NCBI GenBank assembly: GCA_011390365.1
Contig: JAABSM010000014.1
Location: forward strand, 1 to 59,867
Source of the DNA: Gammaproteobacteria bacterium
Lineage (GTDB): Bacteria; Pseudomonadota; Gammaproteobacteria; Chromatiales; Chromatiaceae
Direction: 5' to 3'
Length of the DNA stretch: 59,867 nucleotides
In this document: positions 55,722 through 59,867 of the stretch, piece after piece
Layout of the letters: every line of letters begins with the position of its first letter
Numbering within the stretch: the stretch's first letter is position 1
Made by a program: the position numbers and the translations under genes
The notes under the pieces: generated by a model
The model's database searches: none
What the model was told of the DNA's origin: nothing
The model's input: the letters and a program-made list of their open reading frames with translations, nothing else

Positions 55722-56602
55722 AGAGATATACCGGATTCAAGCTACTGATCGTCGACGATCACCGACACAATCTTTATACCCTGCGCACCCTCATCGAGCG
55801 CTTCATGGATGTGGAGATCCTGGAGGCCGGTTCCGGCCAGGAGGCGCTGGATATCGCCTTCCACGAACAGCGTATCGATCTGGTCATCCTCGACGTACAG
55901 ATGCCGGAGATGGATGGCTTCCAGACCGCCTCCATTCTCAAGGTGCGCAAGAAGACCCGGGATATCCCCATCATCTTTCTTACCGCAGCCTTCAAGACCG
56001 AAGAGTTCCAGCAGAAGGGCTACGAGGTGGGCGCGGTGGACTACCTGCTCAAGCCCATCGACGACAACCAGCTGATCAACAAGATCAGCACCTACTTTCG
56101 CCTCATCGAAAAGGAGCGTCAGCTCAACAAGGTGCTGGAACAGAAGGTGGCCGAGCGCACCGCCGAACTGGCCCAGGCCAAGCAATACATGGAGAACATC
56201 ATCAACTACATGGGCGAGGCGCTGCTGATCCTCAATCCGGAGGGCGAGATCACCTCGGCCAACCCCGCCGCCTGCGCCATGCTCGGCTATCCCGCCGAGG
56301 AGCTGGCGGGCATGACCATCGGCGATGTTTTCGAGGAGGGGGAGGAGGAGCAGGCCGGCGCCTTCTTCGGCACCTGGCTGGAGGCCCTCATCCGCGTCGG
56401 CGCCCTGAAGAATATCGAGGCCTGCTTCATTGCCAGGGATGGTCGTCGGGTGCCGATCCTCTTTTCCCGTACCGCCCTTACCGACGAACAGGGCGAAATC
56501 AGCGATATCATCTGTATCGCCAAGAACATGACCGGCTATGTCCGTCAGGATGAGGCCGAAGCGCAGCAGACCCGCCATGACGGGGAGAGGTTGCAGGAGT
56601 AA
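55718..56602 (+). CDS. Response regulator with REC and PAS domains
   Basis: A 294-residue protein. Receiver domain 1–125 (LLIVDDHRHNLYTLRTLIER, phosphoacceptor in LVILDVQMPEMDGF, lysine in LKPID), a coiled coil ERQLNKVLEQKVAERTAELAQ and a PAS domain (IINYMGEALLILNPEGEI). No output domain is present, so it likely passes the signal by protein contact. It overlaps the kinase stop by 4 bp and is 4 bp before the ArsR gene. Confidence 0.82.
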   Translation: MKRYTGFKLLIVDDHRHNLYTLRTLIERFMDVEILEAGSGQEALDIAFHEQRIDLVILDVQMPEMDGFQTASILKVRKKTRDIPIIFLTAAFKTEEFQQKGYEVGAVDYLLKPIDDNQLINKISTYFRLIEKERQLNKVLEQKVAERTAELAQAKQYMENIINYMGEALLILNPEGEITSANPAACAMLGYPAEELAGMTIGDVFEEGEEEQAGAFFGTWLEALIRVGALKNIEACFIARDGRRVPILFSRTALTDEQGEISDIICIAKNMTGYVRQDEAEAQQTRHDGERLQE

Positions 56603-56606
56603 ACCC

Positions 56607-56981
56607 ATGAGCGAACCCAACGAACCCCAAAGCCCCGAAAACGAGAACCCGGAAAACGAAAACCCGGAAAACGAAGATACCGTGCTCACCGCCAACGCCC
56701 TCAAGGCCATGGCCCACCCCCTGCGCTGGAAGATCCTCTGCTCGCTCGGCGACACCGAACTCTCGGTCGGCGAGATCGTCGAGCGCACCGGTACCTCCCA
56801 GAGCAACATATCCCAGCACCTGGAGCAGTTGCGCAACAAGAATATCGTCGTCTCCCGCAAGGAGGCCAACCGCATCTACTACCGTATTCGCAACGCCCAG
56901 CTGCTGACCCTCATCGGTACCATGCGCACCGTGCTCTGCCCCGCCAATCTCGACGACCGCTACCCCAGGGATGGCGATTGA
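56607..56981 (+). CDS. ArsR-family repressor with SqrR/BigR-type cysteine pair
   Basis: A 124-residue winged-helix repressor. An unusual ENENPENENPENED N-terminal tail precedes the HTH (LSVGEIVERTGTSQSNISQH). Cys45 (KILCSLGD) and Cys111 (TVLCPAN) are 66 residues apart, the same distance as the Cys pairs in SqrR (41/107) and BigR (42/108), which form persulfide or tetrasulfide bridges to sense sulfide. The metal-binding ELCVCDL of ArsR is replaced by ELSVGEI, so metal sensing is less likely. Last gene of the two-component operon; its stop lies in a GAGTGAT satellite. Confidence 0.75.
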   Translation: MSEPNEPQSPENENPENENPENEDTVLTANALKAMAHPLRWKILCSLGDTELSVGEIVERTGTSQSNISQHLEQLRNKNIVVSRKEANRIYYRIRNAQLLTLIGTMRTVLCPANLDDRYPRDGD

Positions 56982-57014
56982 GTGATGAGTGATGAGTGAT
57001 GAGTGATGAGTGAT
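56980..57014. repeat. 7-bp satellite, five units
   Basis: GAGTGAT repeated five times, starting in the stop codon region of the ArsR gene and running into the gap before the insertion sequence. Sister of the GAGGGGT satellite at 47109. Confidence 0.7.
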
Positions 57015-57109
57015 AAGAGTGGGGTGCTTGGGCGATTTCCGAGAGAATGGGGAATGTCGGGATTCACCGGGTATTACCCAATATCACCAAAACCGCTCCC
57101 CCTCCCCTC

Positions 57110-59485
57110 GGGCTGTCTATTACCCACACTGAACACAGAGCCAGGAAGGCGGTATCGTGATCGCCCATGAGACTCTTTGGACAAACCTTTACGGCGAACA
57201 CGCTGACGCGGATTCGCGAGGCCGTAGCGGGCGAGGACGATCTCACCCGCAGCGCCTTGTCGCGTCGTGTGTGCGACTGGCTGGATTGGTATGGGCCGCA
57301 AGGCAAGCCGCAAGAGGTCAGTGCGCGCAAGGCGTTGGGGGAGCTGGAGCGGCGCGGTCTGATCGTGCTGCCGCCGCCGCGAGTAATGCCGCCGCAACTG
57401 CGAGACGATCCCGCGCCTTTGCCTTGGGAAGGCGTGACGTACGCCGGCGAACTCAAGGCGCTGGGCGAGGTGACGTTGGTGGCGGTGGACGATGCGGAGA
57501 CGGTTTCGATCTGGAATCGCATGCTCAGTACCTACCATCCCCTGGGCCCCGGTCCGCTGTGCGGGGCGCAGCGGCGTTATCTGATTCACACCCGAATGGG
57601 CTATGTGGGCGCCATCGCCTTCAGCGCCGCGGCCTGGCACCTGGAGGCGCGGGATGACTGGATCGGCTGGTGCGCCCACGTCCGTCGCGCCAATCTGCAA
57701 CGGGTGGTGGCGAACAGCCGCTTTCTGCTGCTGCCCACCGTCGACGTCCCCAACCTGGGCTCCCATGTGCTGAAGCTCGCCGCCGCTCGCGTCCAGGCGG
57801 ATTGGCCCCGGCTGTATGGCTACGCCCCGGTGTTGCTGGAGACCTTCGTGGATGAAAGTCGCTTCTTGGGCACCGTCTACAAGGCGGCGAACTGGCGACG
57901 CCTGGGCGAAACCGCGGGACGCGGTCGCCAAGATCGGGGAGCGGGGGAAAAAAAGGCGGTGTACGTCTTGTCGCTGCGCGCGGATTGGCGTACTGTTCTC
58001 TGTCAACGCCCGAAGCCCGTATTGCGCCGGCCCGAACCGGCGCGGGAGCCCGCGGGTTCCTGGGCGGAACAAGAGTTCGGCGGCGTGGATTTTCCCGACG
58101 GGCGGCTTCGCCCGCGCCTGATCCGCTTGGCCGAGGCCTTTTTCGAACAACCGCTGGCCAACATTCCTGACGCCCTCCAGGGCGACGCGGGACAAATCAA
58201 GGCCGCCTATCGATTTTTCGCGAATCCTCAAGTGGACCTGCAAACCCTTCTCCATCCCCATCTCGAACAGACCGTCGGACGCATCGCCGAACAGTCGGTG
58301 GTGTTGGCGGTGCAGGATACGACCAGCCTCAACTATGACGCCCATCCCGCCACCCGCCACCTCGGCCCCATCAATACCCGCGCCGATGGCGCGCAGGGAT
58401 TGAAGTTGCACGATACCCTGGCCTTCACGCCCGAGGGCGTGCCCCTGGGGCTGATCGATATCCAGGTCTGGGCGCGGGATCCCCAAAAAGCCGGCCAGGC
58501 CGCCAAGCGCAAGCAGCTTCCCATCGAAGAGAAAGAGAGCCAGCGCTGGCTTTCGAGCTTTCGGCGTACCGCCGAGGTCCAAAAGCTCTGTCCCGAGACC
58601 CGCCTGGTCAACGTTGCCGATCGCGAGGCGGATCTCTTTGAGCTGTTCCAGGAAGCGACCGCGGATCCAGACGGCCCGGATCTGCTGGTCCGCGCCAGCC
58701 GCACCACCCAGCGCCAGGTGCAGGACGATGATGACGAATTGCAGCCGCTGTGGGAGCATTTGCCCGGCCTGCCCGTCGCCGGCAACTTCTCCCTCAAGAT
58801 CCCCAGTCGCGGCGGGCGCAAGGCGCGTACCGCCGAGCTGGAATTGCGCTTCGCGCCGGTCCAACTGAAACCGCCCAAACGCCTCAAGGGCGCTGCCCCG
58901 GTAGGGCTGTGGGCGGTCTACGCCGTCGAACCCGAGCCGCCCGAAGGTCACGAACCGGTGGAGTGGCTGCTGTTGACCACCGTCGCCACCCCGGATTTCG
59001 ACGCCGCCTTCGAACGTCTCCAATGGTACAGCGCGCGTTGGAACATCGAGGTCTATCATCGTACCCTCAAAAGCGGTTGTCGTATCGAAGATCGCCGTCT
59101 CGCCGACGCCGATCGCCTGGAGGCCTGTTTGGCGCTGGATCTGGTGACCGCCTGGCGCGTTTTTCATCTCACCAAGCTCGGGCGCGAAGCGCCGGAGATG
59201 CCCTGCACCGTGTTTTTCGAAGAGGCCGAATGGCAGGCCCTCTACTGCTATACCGACCGAACCCAGGCGCCGCCCGATGAGACGCCGCCTTTGGGTGAGG
59301 CTATGCGCCGCCTGGCCAAGCTCGGCGGCTTCATCGGACGCAAGGGCGACGGCGATCCCGGCCCGACCGCCCTGTGGCGCGGGCTCGACAAACTCCATTT
59401 CATCACCGAGACATTCCGCATCTTCCACCCCGCAGTGCCCAACGGCCCCTAGCGCGCTGTCTCCAGTATGGGTAATAGACAGCCC
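57110..59485 (+). mobile_element. IS4-type insertion sequence with DruA-fused transposase
   Basis: The inverted ends are GGGCTGTCTATTACCCA(C)ACTG on the left (57110) and its inverse, CAGTATGGGTAATAGACAGCCC, on the right, ending at 59485. Imperfect CCCTC-rich matches beyond the ends may extend them. No clear target duplication is seen. The element carries one gene, 57167–59452. Boundaries are approximate. Confidence 0.7.
57167..59452 (+). CDS. IS4-family transposase with DruA-like (DUF4338) N-terminus
   Basis: A 761-residue protein. About residues 1–290 match the DUF4338 DruA domain (LTRSALSRRVCDWLDWYGPQG, SNSRFLLLPTVDVPNLGSHVL-like block, GYAPVLLETFVDESRF). About 300–760 are an IS4 (Tn5-like) transposase: TnpA N-region WAEQEFGGVDFPDGRL and KAAYRFFANPQVD, DDE aspartates in LAVQDTTSLNY and NVADREADLFELF, and the Y-R-E-K signature in YSARWNIEVYHRTLKSG. 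Both domains are in one frame. DUF4338 alone is found in the Druantia defence system; fused to transposases it may help target or cut. Confidence 0.82.
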   Translation: MRLFGQTFTANTLTRIREAVAGEDDLTRSALSRRVCDWLDWYGPQGKPQEVSARKALGELERRGLIVLPPPRVMPPQLRDDPAPLPWEGVTYAGELKALGEVTLVAVDDAETVSIWNRMLSTYHPLGPGPLCGAQRRYLIHTRMGYVGAIAFSAAAWHLEARDDWIGWCAHVRRANLQRVVANSRFLLLPTVDVPNLGSHVLKLAAARVQADWPRLYGYAPVLLETFVDESRFLGTVYKAANWRRLGETAGRGRQDRGAGEKKAVYVLSLRADWRTVLCQRPKPVLRRPEPAREPAGSWAEQEFGGVDFPDGRLRPRLIRLAEAFFEQPLANIPDALQGDAGQIKAAYRFFANPQVDLQTLLHPHLEQTVGRIAEQSVVLAVQDTTSLNYDAHPATRHLGPINTRADGAQGLKLHDTLAFTPEGVPLGLIDIQVWARDPQKAGQAAKRKQLPIEEKESQRWLSSFRRTAEVQKLCPETRLVNVADREADLFELFQEATADPDGPDLLVRASRTTQRQVQDDDDELQPLWEHLPGLPVAGNFSLKIPSRGGRKARTAELELRFAPVQLKPPKRLKGAAPVGLWAVYAVEPEPPEGHEPVEWLLLTTVATPDFDAAFERLQWYSARWNIEVYHRTLKSGCRIEDRRLADADRLEACLALDLVTAWRVFHLTKLGREAPEMPCTVFFEEAEWQALYCYTDRTQAPPDETPPLGEAMRRLAKLGGFIGRKGDGDPGPTALWRGLDKLHFITETFRIFHPAVPNGP

Positions 59486-59719
59486 AAAGGGAGAGGGAGA
59501 AAAGGCGGGATACTTTCACAATCTCGCCGCGTGGGAACCTCCCCCCGGCGCTCCGCAATGGCATTCACATAAAACAAAAACTCAATGGTAATTCATGAAT
59601 TTAACGTAAAATCAGTTAATTGCATGTGGAGCATGGATGCCAAATTCAAACTTGACTATAGACCAGCCGCCTGGCAGTATAGAAGGAGAATAAACCGACC
59701 AGAAAAAGCCAACGCCACT
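59486..59719. other. AT-richer stretch between the IS and the next DruA-like gene
   Basis: AT-rich sequence (ATTCATGAATTTAACGTAAAAT) unlike the GC-rich neighbours. I see no gene or clear end of a second insertion sequence. It could hold the upstream end of the element that contains the next gene. Confidence 0.4.
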
Positions 59720-59867
59720 ATGAACGCCAAAGTTACCAAACCGCTCACCCTTTCAGGTCGCTATTTCTCAAAAAAGGACCTGACCCATATACAGGAAACC
59801 CTCCAGGCCTTCCCGAACATCGGTCTGACGGAGATCGCCGCCACCTTGTGCGAGCACCTGCGATGGA
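59720..59867 (+). CDS. DruA-like (DUF4338) protein start, cut by window edge
   Basis: ATG 59720 begins MNAKVTKPLTLSGRYFSKKD, then LTHIQETLQAFPNIGLTEIA and ATLCEHLRW, the typical N-terminal end of DUF4338 proteins. The alignment to the neighbouring transposase's N-terminus (GQTFTANTLTRIREA, LSRRVCDWLDW) is visible. It continues beyond the window, so whether it is a free DruA or a fused transposase is unknown. Confidence 0.6.
   Translation, partial: MNAKVTKPLTLSGRYFSKKDLTHIQETLQAFPNIGLTEIAATLCEHLRW

Noticed and set aside
57074-59428. A 784-residue minus-strand protein
   Set aside because: It lies antisense to the transposase, a consequence of GC-rich third positions, and shows no motif.

Overview
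The window is a GC-rich, gene-dense piece of a gammaproteobacterial chromosome. The evidence is the tuf–S10–spc–alpha ribosomal order, an EF-P beta-lysylation cassette (epmB, efp, epmA), an lptM–lysA pair, a FimX-like protein and DUF3581. A sulfur-oxidising or Chromatiales-like host would fit the c-type-cytochrome remnant and the two-cysteine, SqrR/BigR-like ArsR regulator, but that is inference.

Layout. 1–14346: 3' end of tuf, then an uninterrupted ribosomal supercluster (S10, spc and alpha operons) with secY and rpoA, closed by a clear terminator after rplQ. Two internal gaps, rpsN–rpsH and rpmJ–rpsM, carry promoter-like sites and hairpins. 14366–20963: a DUF62 SAM hydrolase, a 0.5-kb stretch with no gene, then a nucleotide-signalling cluster. 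This has an NTT-like transporter with a HEAT-repeat tail and a cNMP-binding-domain protein, facing a membrane class III adenylate cyclase. 21059–24453: a Cys-rich small protein, a PilZ-like protein, lysA and lptM. 24467–27385: an OLD-like ATPase/TOPRIM gene paired with a PD-(D/E)XK nuclease gene, the best candidate for an undescribed defence system. 27546–38909: valS, AIM24/GYF and DUF533 genes, a DnaA-box cluster, a PfkB kinase, nadE, a 121-bp tandem repeat, DUF3581, a frameshifted Sel1/SH3 gene and a lytic transglycosylase. 39050–42034: larC-larE-larB bracketed by two inverted copies of a 98-bp MITE-like element. 42281–53133: FimX-like protein, epmB/efp/epmA, pfkA, a cytochrome pseudogene, speA with a PDC-sensor gene, and hemE. 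53412–56981: an operon of hybrid kinase, REC-PAS protein and ArsR repressor. 57110–59867: an IS4-type insertion sequence whose transposase carries a DruA-like (DUF4338) N-terminus, then the start of a second DruA-like gene cut by the window edge.

Most genes are housekeeping. Accessory content lies in short islands between conserved genes, and several intergenic gaps hold dispersed palindromic repeats. No tRNA, rRNA or CRISPR array was seen. Function assignments rest on recognised motifs and gene order; no database search was possible.
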